In this document: one piece after another, positions 55,256 to 63,774 of the stretch
Layout of the letters: each line of letters opens with the position of its first letter
Position numbering within the stretch: position 1 is the stretch's first letter
Assembly: GCA_904424815.1 (NCBI GenBank)
Contig: CAJGBI010000001.1
Span: forward strand, 1,445,671 to 1,509,670
Reading direction: 5' to 3'
DNA from: Puniceicoccaceae bacterium Marseille-Q1082
GTDB lineage: Bacteria > Verrucomicrobiota > Verrucomicrobiia > Opitutales > Intestinicryptomonadaceae
DNA: 64,000 nucleotides
The notes under the pieces: generated by a model
The model's database searches: none
What the model saw: only the letters and a program-made list of their open reading frames with translations
What the model was told of the DNA's origin: nothing
Made by a program: the position numbers and the translations under genes

Positions 55256-55660
55256 TTAGTAAACTCCTTTCAACGCCGACATTATGCGGTCGTAGTTAGA
55301 TTCAATGAGCTTTGCTTTTTCTACGCCTTGCGCCTCGTCAATGCGTTTTGCGAGTTCTTCAAGGCTTTCCTCCTCGCCGCCGTTTGCATCTGCTTCAATG
55401 GGAGAAACTCCGCTTTGAGCCGCAATCTCGGCAACTTTTAAAGAGACTTCTTTGTCGATGTCTCGGTGTTTTGCTTCAAGAGCCGCCAAACTTTCCTTCG
55501 TGGAAGCGTGGGCGGTCTTTTCGGCGGAAAGCTCGTCGTCGAGTTCGGCTATCTTGGAATTTGCGGTAGCCAAATCCGCTTCGAGCGATTCATTCTTCGC
55601 CTGAAGCGTCTCGATTTTGGCGATGGCATCGGCGAGAGTATTTTCTTTATTGTCGTCCAT
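55256..55660 (-). CDS. Scaffold-like coiled-coil protein
   Basis: From the ATG at 55660 the product is 134 residues. It has a long coiled coil ('AKIETLQAKNESLEADLATA', 'KIAELDDELSAEKTAHASTK'), a Gly/Glu-rich linker and an amphipathic C-terminal helix. This is the usual layout of a phage scaffold between protease and capsid genes. The start has the TTGACA box 14 bases upstream; the frame extends upstream into the protease gene but without support. Confidence 0.75.
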   Translation of the reverse strand: MDDNKENTLADAIAKIETLQAKNESLEADLATANSKIAELDDELSAEKTAHASTKESLAALEAKHRDIDKEVSLKVAEIAAQSGVSPIEADANGGEEESLEELAKRIDEAQGVEKAKLIESNYDRIMSALKGVY

Positions 55661-55668
55661 ACAGTTTG

Positions 55669-56493
55669 TTATTTTGTCAAATTGACGAGTCTGTTGTAGG
55701 CAGATTTCCCGTCGCAAATTTCGTCAACAAGCCCTTTCTTTAAGGCGCTTTTGCCAACAAATGCTTGTCCGCGCATATCGTCATTTGAGAGCTTTCGGTG
55801 TTTTAAAACGTGGGATTTAAATATATCGAAATACTCCTGTGTTTCAGCCTGCAAAGACGCCCGTTCCTCATCAGATTGGCTTGGCGGATACCCTGCCGCT
55901 TTTAAAGTTCCCTCAGTGTTTGTTATGTAATCTGGCTTTATTCCCATTGCCTGCCACAGCCCAGAGATGTCCATAAGCGGCAAAATAGTTCCTATGCTCC
56001 CGACTGTGGCGTCTGCGGAAGCGCAGATATACGACGCTCCGCTTGCTATCGCGTACGCCGCCGAGTAGCACATACCGTCGGTGTAGGCGAACACAGGCTT
56101 GGGGCATTGCGATATTGCTTTTGCCACCTTGTCATTCCCGCAAGCGTGCCCGCCGCCAGAATCAACCGTTAGGAATATCCCTTTGGCTTCCTTTGATGCC
56201 ACCGCTATGTCTTGCAGGACTTCCGCATAATCAGTGCCGCCGTAGCCCGCCACAAAATAAGGGGCTTCCTTGTTGAAAAGCGTTCCGTGAATGGAGATAT
56301 GGGCAATTCCGTTCGGGTCTATTGCCATACTCTGTCTTTGCGGCACGAACTGCGAAAACTTCTCACGCCACCCAGAAAGCGAGTCCGCGCCTTTTGCGTC
56401 AGCCAACACCCTCAGCGACAACGCAAGAAATGTCCCTGCGTGTATATTCCAAGGTCTGCAAATTCCGTTTAAAAAAATGTTATTCGTCATCAT
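55669..56493 (-). CDS. S49-family prohead protease (SppA-like)
   Basis: The 274-residue protein has the S49 core: 'IFLTVDSGGGHACGNDKVAK', then 'YTDGMCYSAAYAIASGASYI' with the likely nucleophile Ser, and 'ATVGSIGTI'. In lambda-type phages this enzyme (protein C) matures the prohead. Host SppA was rejected because of the gene's position between portal and scaffold. The start overlaps the end of the portal gene. Confidence 0.87.
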   Translation of the reverse strand: MMTNNIFLNGICRPWNIHAGTFLALSLRVLADAKGADSLSGWREKFSQFVPQRQSMAIDPNGIAHISIHGTLFNKEAPYFVAGYGGTDYAEVLQDIAVASKEAKGIFLTVDSGGGHACGNDKVAKAISQCPKPVFAYTDGMCYSAAYAIASGASYICASADATVGSIGTILPLMDISGLWQAMGIKPDYITNTEGTLKAAGYPPSQSDEERASLQAETQEYFDIFKSHVLKHRKLSNDDMRGQAFVGKSALKKGLVDEICDGKSAYNRLVNLTK

Positions 56494-57916
56494 TACCTTT
56501 TTCTCCTATTTTCCTATTTTCGATAACCTGAGTTCCGTTAACCTTGTAGAGCATATAAAGCGGTATTGGCTCACTGTCGGGAATTCCCGCCAAGCGCATA
56601 ATGAACCTTGCGTTGTCGGCTCTTGTGCGCATTTCGTCCTCGAAGTCCAAGCCGCATTCGGAATAGCTTTCTTCGAGCGTTTTTAAGCCCATTTCAACGT
56701 TCGCTCGGTTTTGCTGTTCCTCGCGCCCCGCGTCAACGGTGAGCTTGCGCGGGTGTGTCCAAGCGCAATACCACCACCAATTTTCTGCCGGCAAAAGCCC
56801 GCTGTCTATCGCCCAACCAATTACGAAGAACCAAATGGCGTCGTTAAAGCGTTCGTCTATTGTTTGCGTTATATCGTCGATATATCTTTGTGTTTTTGAA
56901 GCTACAAGCCTCACGGAAGCTCCGCCTATTTTCGACGGGTCAACAACAAATTCATAAGGAAGCACGCCAAGGCTTCCAGAGCGGTCGAGTTCCGTAAGAA
57001 ATCCCGCAAATGTAGGTGAAGGCACATTGCTTTGGTGAACATCTATGCTCTCATCGGGGTCTATGCGGATATTCTTTCCCCCCAAAATCCTATTCATCGT
57101 TTCCGTGCTTGTACCTTCCGAACGGTTGCCTACGTCAACCTTGTAGTCTCCGTCGAGCATACCTTGTCCGCCCTTTAAAATATGCACTATGTCGGAGATT
57201 GACTTAACCTTCTTCTTTTCGAGAGCGAGAATCTCCTTCCTGTCTATAACATCATTTATCGAGTGTTGAATTTGCGGATATGCTCTCGATTGCGATATGC
57301 GTTCGGCGTCAAATATATGAAGCACTGCGCTTGCGGGAACTTTTGTGGTATTACTATGTTCTCCGATCAAGAAGTAGTAGTTCTTCGCTCTGCCATAGCG
57401 GTCAAATTCAATTCCGTCTATAATGCGCTCAGTAGTTGCGGTACTTGGCGACATCAGGCGGTGGCTTTCGATTATTTGTATTTTGGGTACCCCAAAACTA
57501 TTGAAGGTTTTTATAACAAAAACCTCTCCGTCAACAACAAGGCTTCTTAGTATCATCGCTTGGCACTCGCGCCAAGAATAGCGGTTTGTGATGTCGCAAT
57601 GCCTTGCCCAACGGAAAAAGAAGTTTTCGGCCTCTTTATTCCATTCGTGGTTATCTGACTTCGCGCTTGGATAAATTCCTTTCCCTATGCCGTAAACCTT
57701 TAAATCTTTCAATATTCCTCTGATGTGTCCGCTATTCTTTTCAAGGTAGCGGGCCTTGCGAACAAGCTCGGTTCGGGTATAAGCGGGAAGTTCTATCTTT
57801 GCGTCGGAGGGATTTATCGTGTTTGGATTTCCCCGAGAGGGTGAAACTATTGCTGACTCAAAAGCTCCTCCTATGCCGTAAAAGAAGTTGGCAATCTTTT
57901 TTCGGAAGTTCGTCAT
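56480..57916 (-). CDS. Portal protein (lambda gpB family)
   Basis: The 478-residue protein has 'SGHIRGILKDLKVYGIGKGI', 'SLVVDGEVFVIKTFNSFGVP', 'VPASAVLHIFDAERISQSRA' and 'GGASVRLVASKTQRYIDDIT', in the order seen in lambda-type portals. The portal forms the ring through which DNA enters the capsid. It starts behind GGGAGGAG and overlaps both neighbours by a few bases. Confidence 0.88.
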   Translation of the reverse strand: MTNFRKKIANFFYGIGGAFESAIVSPSRGNPNTINPSDAKIELPAYTRTELVRKARYLEKNSGHIRGILKDLKVYGIGKGIYPSAKSDNHEWNKEAENFFFRWARHCDITNRYSWRECQAMILRSLVVDGEVFVIKTFNSFGVPKIQIIESHRLMSPSTATTERIIDGIEFDRYGRAKNYYFLIGEHSNTTKVPASAVLHIFDAERISQSRAYPQIQHSINDVIDRKEILALEKKKVKSISDIVHILKGGQGMLDGDYKVDVGNRSEGTSTETMNRILGGKNIRIDPDESIDVHQSNVPSPTFAGFLTELDRSGSLGVLPYEFVVDPSKIGGASVRLVASKTQRYIDDITQTIDERFNDAIWFFVIGWAIDSGLLPAENWWWYCAWTHPRKLTVDAGREEQQNRANVEMGLKTLEESYSECGLDFEDEMRTRADNARFIMRLAGIPDSEPIPLYMLYKVNGTQVIENRKIGEKGNDDE

Positions 57917-58167
57917 TGTATTACTCCTCCCAGAACTCCGTTATAGGATACGCGCCTTTGGGGGGCATACTTTTCGGGCGCAAGCGCCTCCAATGCGTCC
58001 ATTATGCCGTTAAATTTCTTTTCGATTTCAGCAGCTGCTATGCGGGAATAGGAACTTCCGCTGTCGGAAGCCGACTGAAGATACTTTTCGCGCTCGGTTT
58101 TAACCTGTACAAGCAGGGCTTCAAGCTCCGCTACGGTATATCCTCGTGTGTAATTGTAATTCGCCAT
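57913..58167 (-). CDS. gpW-like head-tail joining protein
   Basis: From the ATG at 58167 the product is 84 residues ('YTVAELEALLVQVKTEREKY'), helical, in the place of lambda W between terminase and portal. The start has the TTGACA box 15 bases upstream. It ends inside the portal start (ATGA overlap). Confidence 0.65.
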   Translation of the reverse strand: MANYNYTRGYTVAELEALLVQVKTEREKYLQSASDSGSSYSRIAAAEIEKKFNGIMDALEALAPEKYAPQRRVSYNGVLGGVIQ

Positions 58168-58189
58168 AAAAAACACGGCGAATGTCAAA

Positions 58190-59974
58190 TCATTCAGTTC
58201 CTTTTGCGTCGTTGCCGATAATCTTTAACATAAGCGCACCCGCACAATTCATAGCTTCACAGTCAAGGTAGTGATTGGGGCGGTTGCCGATTTGTTCCCA
58301 TATCCACGAATTTCCTTTCTTAATTCGGTGTTCGGATTCCATCTGTTTTAGGTAATCCTCGGAAATATCCGTCGGCACTTCCCAAGTCGCGCCGTCTTCA
58401 GGGTTTTGATTGCGCCTAATCATCGCCAAAGTGTCCTTAACATTGAGATTGCTCCAAAAGTGCATACGGCACTTAACTTCTCGAGATATAAAGATATTTT
58501 TGACTGGAGAATAAAACCTAAAGACGCTTTTACCTTGCGGTAGCCTATGAACAAAATTAGCCCTATTGTCTCCCATTAGGGCTATCCAACGGTGCTTGCC
58601 GCATTGCTTATAAACTTCGTAGGAATTATATCCTGCGTCGATAAAAACGAGATTTGGCAGTATTGAAAATCTCTTTTGAATATCCTCTATGTCTTCCCAC
58701 GTTAAAACCTTTTCATGCCACAATAATCTACTCGAACCCTGCGGACTCCAAGAGCGCACAACCAAGTAGAAATGGTCCATCTGGACGTCAACCGTCATAA
58801 TCCTAAGCGGCGCGATACATTCTCCCTCTGCAAATGGCTGTGATATGATTTCGCCTTTCTTGTTGAAACCGCCTTCCTCGCTCCAAAATTCCCCTTGATT
58901 GTATCCAGATGACGCAATCTCCAGTCGATAGTCTTCGGCAAATTCTTTCCAAGGCAAGGCAAGGCGTTTCTGGTAAAACTGTTGAAGCAGGGAACTGTCG
59001 CCCTTGCGGGCGGCAATCTTTGCCCGCAAATATAGTTCCGCGAGCTTGCCCCAAGACATACTCGCCAAGGCGTTCCAGTGAAAACCTACATTCTCTTTAG
59101 CGGCATTGGGATTGAGCGGAATGAATTTGCCGTCCTTATTGAGAAGCCTTCTCATTCGGTCGCTATCCTCGAAATATTCGCCGCATTCGGGGCATTTTAA
59201 CGCCGTTGAATGGTTGATTTTTGCAAAGTCATATTCTCCATTTTCGTCTTTGCAATCGTCGTCCCACTCGACGTGTTCCCATTTGTAGGGAATGTATTTT
59301 TGGCACTTTGGGCATTTATAGTGCCATTCGCGCATATCGGTTGTTTCAAACTTGCGATGGGTATCGTCGTTTTCCTCTCCACCCTGAGACATAAAAACGC
59401 ATTTGCCGAGCCACCCGAAAGCCGTAGTTCGCGCCTCCGCTTCCGCCATATGACCGACGGGCCAACGCCAAGTTTCATCGCCAAAAAGCCAACGAATTGA
59501 ACGCCTTTGCAGGTTGGTCTTATTATATGCGCCAAGTAGCCATAGCGTCATGCCATTTGAAAAGTGAATAGTGCAGTTTCTTTTCTTATTCTTGTTCTTC
59601 GGGAAAAGCTTTTTTACGGGTTCGCACGATTCAAAAAGCTTTTGCAAACGGCTTTCGCTTTCGTCTTTGGCGTCCTCGTCCGTTTGGTCGAGCCACAAGC
59701 ATGGGCCGGGAAGATTGGCTATTATGTAGCAAAGTGTGAGTTCTGGACTTGTAGTCTTGGAGCTTTGAACTGCGGCTATAATGGATACAAGGCGGATTTT
59801 GGGATCAACGATAGCTTCCATAACTTCCCTAATCCACGGCGAATTTTCGCTCCTGAATGGTCCAGGAAGCGGTGAATACGGAATGCTTCTTATGTGGTCT
59901 TCGCACCAACGCCAAGGCTCGCGACGGTCGGCGGGTGTCCAAGCGTCTTTGAGGATTTCTCCGAGAAGCTTCAT
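58190..59974 (-). CDS. Terminase large subunit (GpA family)
   Basis: The 594-residue protein starts at the ATG at 59974, which overlaps the stop of the methyltransferase gene by four bases; an upstream TTG at 59995 is possible. It shows the GpA pattern: 'SENSPWIREVMEAIVDP', the ATPase region 'IIAAVQSSKTTSPELTL' and 'GPCLWLDQTDEDAKDE', 'RRSIRWLFGDETWRWP', a zinc finger ('CPKC' and 'CPEC'), and nuclease-domain residues 'MTVDVQMDHFYLVVRSW' and 'VFIDAGYNSYEVYK'. It cuts and packages phage DNA. Confidence 0.92.
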   Translation of the reverse strand: MKLLGEILKDAWTPADRREPWRWCEDHIRSIPYSPLPGPFRSENSPWIREVMEAIVDPKIRLVSIIAAVQSSKTTSPELTLCYIIANLPGPCLWLDQTDEDAKDESESRLQKLFESCEPVKKLFPKNKNKKRNCTIHFSNGMTLWLLGAYNKTNLQRRSIRWLFGDETWRWPVGHMAEAEARTTAFGWLGKCVFMSQGGEENDDTHRKFETTDMREWHYKCPKCQKYIPYKWEHVEWDDDCKDENGEYDFAKINHSTALKCPECGEYFEDSDRMRRLLNKDGKFIPLNPNAAKENVGFHWNALASMSWGKLAELYLRAKIAARKGDSSLLQQFYQKRLALPWKEFAEDYRLEIASSGYNQGEFWSEEGGFNKKGEIISQPFAEGECIAPLRIMTVDVQMDHFYLVVRSWSPQGSSRLLWHEKVLTWEDIEDIQKRFSILPNLVFIDAGYNSYEVYKQCGKHRWIALMGDNRANFVHRLPQGKSVFRFYSPVKNIFISREVKCRMHFWSNLNVKDTLAMIRRNQNPEDGATWEVPTDISEDYLKQMESEHRIKKGNSWIWEQIGNRPNHYLDCEAMNCAGALMLKIIGNDAKGTE

Positions 59975-60672
59975 AGAGACTTTGTGAGAAGCCAACCGCA
60001 GAATTGCGATTCTTTGAAAACGATTTCAAAATTAAAGCCCAAAGCGGTAAATTCGGCCTCATTGTCGGAGATAGTTTTTGGATACATACAACCGCGCAAT
60101 GCTTTTGCTTTATTTATGATTTGCTCGGAACTAAAGCCGTTTTTAGCTTTCATTTCCCAATAAAGCTGTTGAAGAATATCCTGCATTTGGGCGGTAGAGC
60201 CGAGTACTTTCTCGACTACGAACATTCCACCGCAGTTTTCCAAGCAGTGGTATATACGCTTCAATAGGGCATTACGAGCGTATGGACGCAGGAATTGCAA
60301 AGTATAGAGCGAAACTGCGTAGGAAAAATCGGGCAGGACAAACGGCTTTTCGAGGTCTGCAAAAGTGATGTCTACGCCTTTTGTTTTCGCCTGATTTATC
60401 ATCGCCTGCGAATTGTCGTAGCCGATGAGATTTAACGCCTTTGAATGGCGGCGTTTTATTCGGCGCAGAGTCTCTCCTGTGGACGCTCCAAAGTCTATAA
60501 CCGTGGAATTGGGATATGTAAACCAGTCTGAAAACGTTTCAGCCAGTTCCTGAACGTGTACATAATTAGGAACGCTCTTTCTGACGTGTTTGTCGAATTC
60601 GGGCGCGACGTGTTCGTCGAACACCCAGTTGCTCTGTCTTGAAATAATTTTGTCGTCCGTATGAAGCTTCAT
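59971..60672 (-). CDS. Phage SAM-dependent methyltransferase, CmoA-like
   Basis: From the ATG at 60672 the product is 233 residues. It has class I motif I 'NSTVIDFGASTGETLRRI', 'LIGYDNSQAMINQAK' and 'YAVSLYTLQFLRP'. The start 'SNWVFDEHVAPEFDKHVRKS' and the end 'FKESQFCGWLLTKSL' resemble CmoA-type enzymes, which make carboxy-SAM for tRNA wobble modification. The true substrate is unknown. The TTGACA box lies 14 bases upstream of the start. Confidence 0.8.
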   Translation of the reverse strand: MKLHTDDKIISRQSNWVFDEHVAPEFDKHVRKSVPNYVHVQELAETFSDWFTYPNSTVIDFGASTGETLRRIKRRHSKALNLIGYDNSQAMINQAKTKGVDITFADLEKPFVLPDFSYAVSLYTLQFLRPYARNALLKRIYHCLENCGGMFVVEKVLGSTAQMQDILQQLYWEMKAKNGFSSEQIINKAKALRGCMYPKTISDNEAEFTALGFNFEIVFKESQFCGWLLTKSL

Positions 60673-60702
60673 ACAAGACGGCAAAGTGTCAAAAAACAAT
60701 AA

Positions 60703-61176
60703 TTATTGAATTGAGTTTTTAAATGCTTCCGCGCTTAAAGACTTTATAGCATAACAAGCGTACATATCCCTTGTCTTGGGATTGCTTTCTATTCCGAAGA
60801 AATCATCGCCATTTCTGCCGTGTTTCGGGAAAATGTAATTTAAAAGCAGATGTTCCTTGATTTCTGGCGGCGGTGCGGAAATTTCAGCGAAATAAGCTTC
60901 CTGCGGTTGCCAACCCGTCAGAAGCTTTATGCGTTCCAATGTAGCCTCACGATACTTTTGGTGGCGAGCCGTTATCAGAATTGCGTACTTATCTCTCAAA
61001 AAATCCACAAGCCACTGGCGATATGTCTCCTGTTCGATCTGGCGTATGAATGGATAAATTTTCGGTGCGCCCCATTTGGGCGAATTTTCCACAAGCGTAT
61101 AATTCAAATCAACCAAAGCGATAGTATCGCTTCCATAGAAGGGGCTTTGCCCCTTACGCAAATTCGCTCCGCTCAT
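60703..61176 (-). CDS. HAD-like phage protein 1, with a repeat-derived N-terminus
   Basis: The 157-residue protein has HAD motif I 'ALVDLNYTLV' (Asp kept, second Asp replaced by Asn), 'YAILITARHQKYREATLERI' and a late 'FFGIESNPKTRDMYACY'. It is a paralogue of 63352-63774. Its first 18 residues are absent from the paralogue and are encoded by the hairpin module at 61129-61158. It overlaps the upstream gene by four bases (ATGA). Confidence 0.7.
   Translation of the reverse strand: MSGANLRKGQSPFYGSDTIALVDLNYTLVENSPKWGAPKIYPFIRQIEQETYRQWLVDFLRDKYAILITARHQKYREATLERIKLLTGWQPQEAYFAEISAPPPEIKEHLLLNYIFPKHGRNGDDFFGIESNPKTRDMYACYAIKSLSAEAFKNSIQ
61129..61158. repeat. Hairpin module shared with the inverted-repeat arms
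   Basis: GCTTCCATAGAAGGGGC followed by TTT and GCCCCTTACG matches, with one or two changes in the loop, modules in the right arm of the big inverted repeat (near 24060 and 24473). Here it lies inside the 5' end of a coding sequence. Confidence 0.75.
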
Positions 61177-61346
61177 ACTGCTATCCCCTCATAGCGGCGT
61201 TTAAATGCATTTACTGCGTCATCAACCAATTCCATGCGAGAACCGTCGGGATATGGCAAGTTAAACTCAAATTGTAATGCTTCCACAAGCCGTTCCCACG
61301 GAATGCGCCTAACGTTTTCGCACTTTGCGCAGACATTGCCGCTCAT
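61173..61346 (-). CDS. Small phage protein with a Cys pair
   Basis: From the ATG at 61346 the product is 57 residues: 'SGNVCAKCENVRRIPWERLV' then a helical region. The frame is open further upstream into the ParB-methyltransferase gene, which I take as a shadow. A CxxC pair hints at zinc. Function unknown. Confidence 0.5.
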   Translation of the reverse strand: MSGNVCAKCENVRRIPWERLVEALQFEFNLPYPDGSRMELVDDAVNAFKRRYEGIAV

Positions 61347-61365
61347 CTCCGATATTTTTACATTC

Positions 61366-62688
61366 CTAAAAAACCGATAAAACAGGTCGTAAAATTCCTT
61401 TTTTCGTATGGTACTTTTGGACCTTTGGCTTGTCTTGAAAGTCTCCAATACGAATGCCTGACTCATATTCTAAGCGAAAGGCTATATTTCCCGCATTGCT
61501 TTCATTGTAGAAGGCTTTGCCATTTACTTGCCTATATCCAGTTTCCGATGTGCTTGAGGCGCAAGCGTAGAGCTTTGTAAATGGCCTACACAAGGCAGCG
61601 CAAATACAAACGATATGCTCTCTATCCTTCGCAAAAGGCACGGAATTAAGCACGCTCGAAATAAATACGCTCGTAAACTCCTTACCGCTTGCCACAACCT
61701 CTAAAAACTTCTTTGAGATTCCCAAAGACTTACCTTTGTCTATCTCCGAAACTCCGATATGATAGGGTTCAAAAGGGGTACAATCAAATCCTGCGGCATT
61801 TAATATATTCGTCTCCGTAAGGTGTCCTGCGCCGAAATCAAGAATTGTATTTCCGTGCTCTTTTCTCCATTTAGCCTGCTGAGAGGGGTTAAATATATCA
61901 AAGGTGTGGCAAGGATTCTTTCCGTGAACGGCGAATACAAATCCATGTCCCAATTCCTCGCGGACTCTGCGGGCTCGTCGAAACGAGTTATACCTTAGCA
62001 AGTCTTCATATCTTTCGTGGATATTAAAATCCATTGTCAGCAGATTCATCATAGCGTCTGCAAACTTTGCTTCATCTTCCGATATATAAACTACTTCGCA
62101 CGTATCGGCTTTTAATTCCGCGAGCATTTCAAGTCTGCCTATGCCATTTATAACCTTTCCGTCGGGTGTGCAAACGATAGGCATGATAATTCCAGCCTTG
62201 CGCAGAGTTCTTGCAATGCTCTTTGCATATTGAATCCACCTCCCGGAATTTATTTTGCAAAGTTTAGCTACAGACACCTTGCAAGGGTAAGCGCAACGGA
62301 AGAACTCTTTGCTTTCCAACTCCTTATCTGGAATACTATTGGCGAGTTCCGAAAGATTTAGAGTTTCCAGTATGCGCTTAGCCTTTAAAGGTGTTTGGCA
62401 AATATCTCCGTCATTTGTAGCCCGATTAAATACGATGTTCAAAGCTTTGCGCTTTTGTAATTCCATTGCGGGAATTCTAAAGACGGGCACATTCTTTAAT
62501 CCCATTCGAGTTGCTACAAAATGCCTCTGGTGCCCTGAGAGAATTTCTCCGTTTGCGTCGGCGTAGATAGGTGCTATAAATCCCAGCTTCCTAAGTGAAA
62601 GTTCTATTAAATCGAGACGCTTTGGATCCGCCGTTCTCGGATTGTAGGTTGACGGATTTACCGCCGAAAGTGGCTCAATTTTTATCAT
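61366..62688 (-). CDS. ParB-ParB-methyltransferase fusion protein
   Basis: The 440-residue protein has two ParB/sulfiredoxin-like domains: 'ANGEILSGHQRHFVATRMGL' (about residues 45-65) and 'PDGKVINGIGRLEMLAELKA' (about 175-195). A methyltransferase domain follows with motif I 'NTILDFGAGHLTETNIL' (about 290). The methyltransferase sequence does not show a clear catalytic NPPY, so it may act on something other than DNA bases. Shine-Dalgarno AGGAGA precedes the start. It ends in TAG. Confidence 0.8.
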   Translation of the reverse strand: MIKIEPLSAVNPSTYNPRTADPKRLDLIELSLRKLGFIAPIYADANGEILSGHQRHFVATRMGLKNVPVFRIPAMELQKRKALNIVFNRATNDGDICQTPLKAKRILETLNLSELANSIPDKELESKEFFRCAYPCKVSVAKLCKINSGRWIQYAKSIARTLRKAGIIMPIVCTPDGKVINGIGRLEMLAELKADTCEVVYISEDEAKFADAMMNLLTMDFNIHERYEDLLRYNSFRRARRVREELGHGFVFAVHGKNPCHTFDIFNPSQQAKWRKEHGNTILDFGAGHLTETNILNAAGFDCTPFEPYHIGVSEIDKGKSLGISKKFLEVVASGKEFTSVFISSVLNSVPFAKDREHIVCICAALCRPFTKLYACASSTSETGYRQVNGKAFYNESNAGNIAFRLEYESGIRIGDFQDKPKVQKYHTKKGILRPVLSVF

Positions 62689-63326
62689 ATCGCAAGTCTC
62701 CTACGGATTTCAGCGATTACCGCTTCCTTGTCGAAGCCTACTTCCTGCTTGAGCTTGTCTATCCAAATGCCGAAGTCTTCCTGCGACATTCTGAAGCGGT
62801 AGTTTCCCGCCTGAATCGTTACTTCCGACTGCGACAGCTCCTTTTCCTTTTCGTCCCCAAAATCGGGCTTTTGTTCGCCCAAAAGGGCGTCAAGGTCTGT
62901 CGGCTCAAAGCCCGCAAGAATTGTGTCGAAATCGCTTGCCTTAAAGCCGTCAATAATGTCCTGCAATCCGTTTAAATCGAGCGATGAAAGCTCCGCCAAT
63001 CGGTTGTCTCCCACGAGAACGGCAAGCTCGTTGTCCTCGGAAGCGAAATTCTGGTATTCCACGGGAACGATTGAAACGCCAAGCTCTTTGGCGGCTTCAA
63101 GGCGTCCATGCCCCGCCACAATATAACCGCTTAGCTTTGAAACTACAATCGGGTGCCGCCAACCGTGATAACGTATGTTCTGCGCAAGGATTTTAATCTG
63201 ATTCTGCGGGTGCGTATTCGGATTTTTCGGGTGCGGGATAAGTTCTTCAACTTTTACGAGCTTATCGTATGCGCACCATACTTCAATTCCGTCCGCTAAA
63301 ATTCGTGCCTTATTTTCGTCTGCCAT
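62685..63326 (-). CDS. ParB-like nuclease-domain protein
   Basis: The 213-residue protein has the ParB N-terminal pattern 'LIPHPKNPNTHPQNQIKILA' and 'SGYIVAGHGRLEAAKELGVS', then 'LVGDNRLAELSSLDLNGLQD', as seen in phage proteins that accompany DNA methylases. A Lys/Glu-rich C-terminal domain follows. The start has the TTGACA box 15 bases upstream; it overlaps the fusion gene by four bases. Confidence 0.82.
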   Translation of the reverse strand: MADENKARILADGIEVWCAYDKLVKVEELIPHPKNPNTHPQNQIKILAQNIRYHGWRHPIVVSKLSGYIVAGHGRLEAAKELGVSIVPVEYQNFASEDNELAVLVGDNRLAELSSLDLNGLQDIIDGFKASDFDTILAGFEPTDLDALLGEQKPDFGDEKEKELSQSEVTIQAGNYRFRMSQEDFGIWIDKLKQEVGFDKEAVIAEIRRRLAI

Positions 63327-63351
63327 ATAGACAGACTATTTTGTCAAAATC

Positions 63352-63774
63352 CTATATTGAAATTCTGTTGCCGAAATCGTCTATCGCGGGAGCCGATTTT
63401 ATCCCATACTTGGCGTACATAGCTCTGGTTTGGGGATTGCTTTCTATTGCGAAAAATTGTTCGGGATTATTTCCGTGTTTTGGAAATATTCGCCATTTCA
63501 GTATCCACTCCTTTTTTATGTGAGGCAAATGCCTAAAGATAGAAAAAAAGCTCTCATTGGGCAGCCAATTCGTCTTAGTGTATATTCGATTTAGGGTAAA
63601 TATCTCGTATTTTTGCATTCGTGCCGTAGTGAGAATCACATATTTACCTTTTAACATATCAATCAGCCATTGGCGGTAGGTCTCAAGCTCTATTTGAAGT
63701 TCCATAGGACGAATTCTTGGTGCGTCCTTTTCCTTGTCCACGAGCGTATAATTTAGGTCAAGCAGGTATATCAT
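63352..63774 (-). CDS. HAD-like phage protein 2
   Basis: The 140-residue protein begins directly with 'IYLLDLNYTLV' and also has 'YVILTTARMQKYEIFTLNRI' and 'FFAIESNPQTRAMYAKYGIK'. It shares the DxN form of motif I with its paralogue at 60703, so the Asn is not a chance mutation. In typical HAD phosphatases this position is the acid/base Asp; with Asn, phosphatase activity would be reduced or altered. Confidence 0.72.
   Translation of the reverse strand: MIYLLDLNYTLVDKEKDAPRIRPMELQIELETYRQWLIDMLKGKYVILTTARMQKYEIFTLNRIYTKTNWLPNESFFSIFRHLPHIKKEWILKWRIFPKHGNNPEQFFAIESNPQTRAMYAKYGIKSAPAIDDFGNRISI

Noticed and set aside
55669-56493. Host signal peptide peptidase SppA
   Set aside because: The S49 protein sits between portal and scaffold genes, has no membrane anchor and is the size of a phage prohead protease.
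38614-63345. TTGACA boxes before phage genes as ordinary -35 promoter elements
   Set aside because: With normal spacing the -10 box and the transcription start would fall inside or after the start codon; no consistent -10 sequence is seen.
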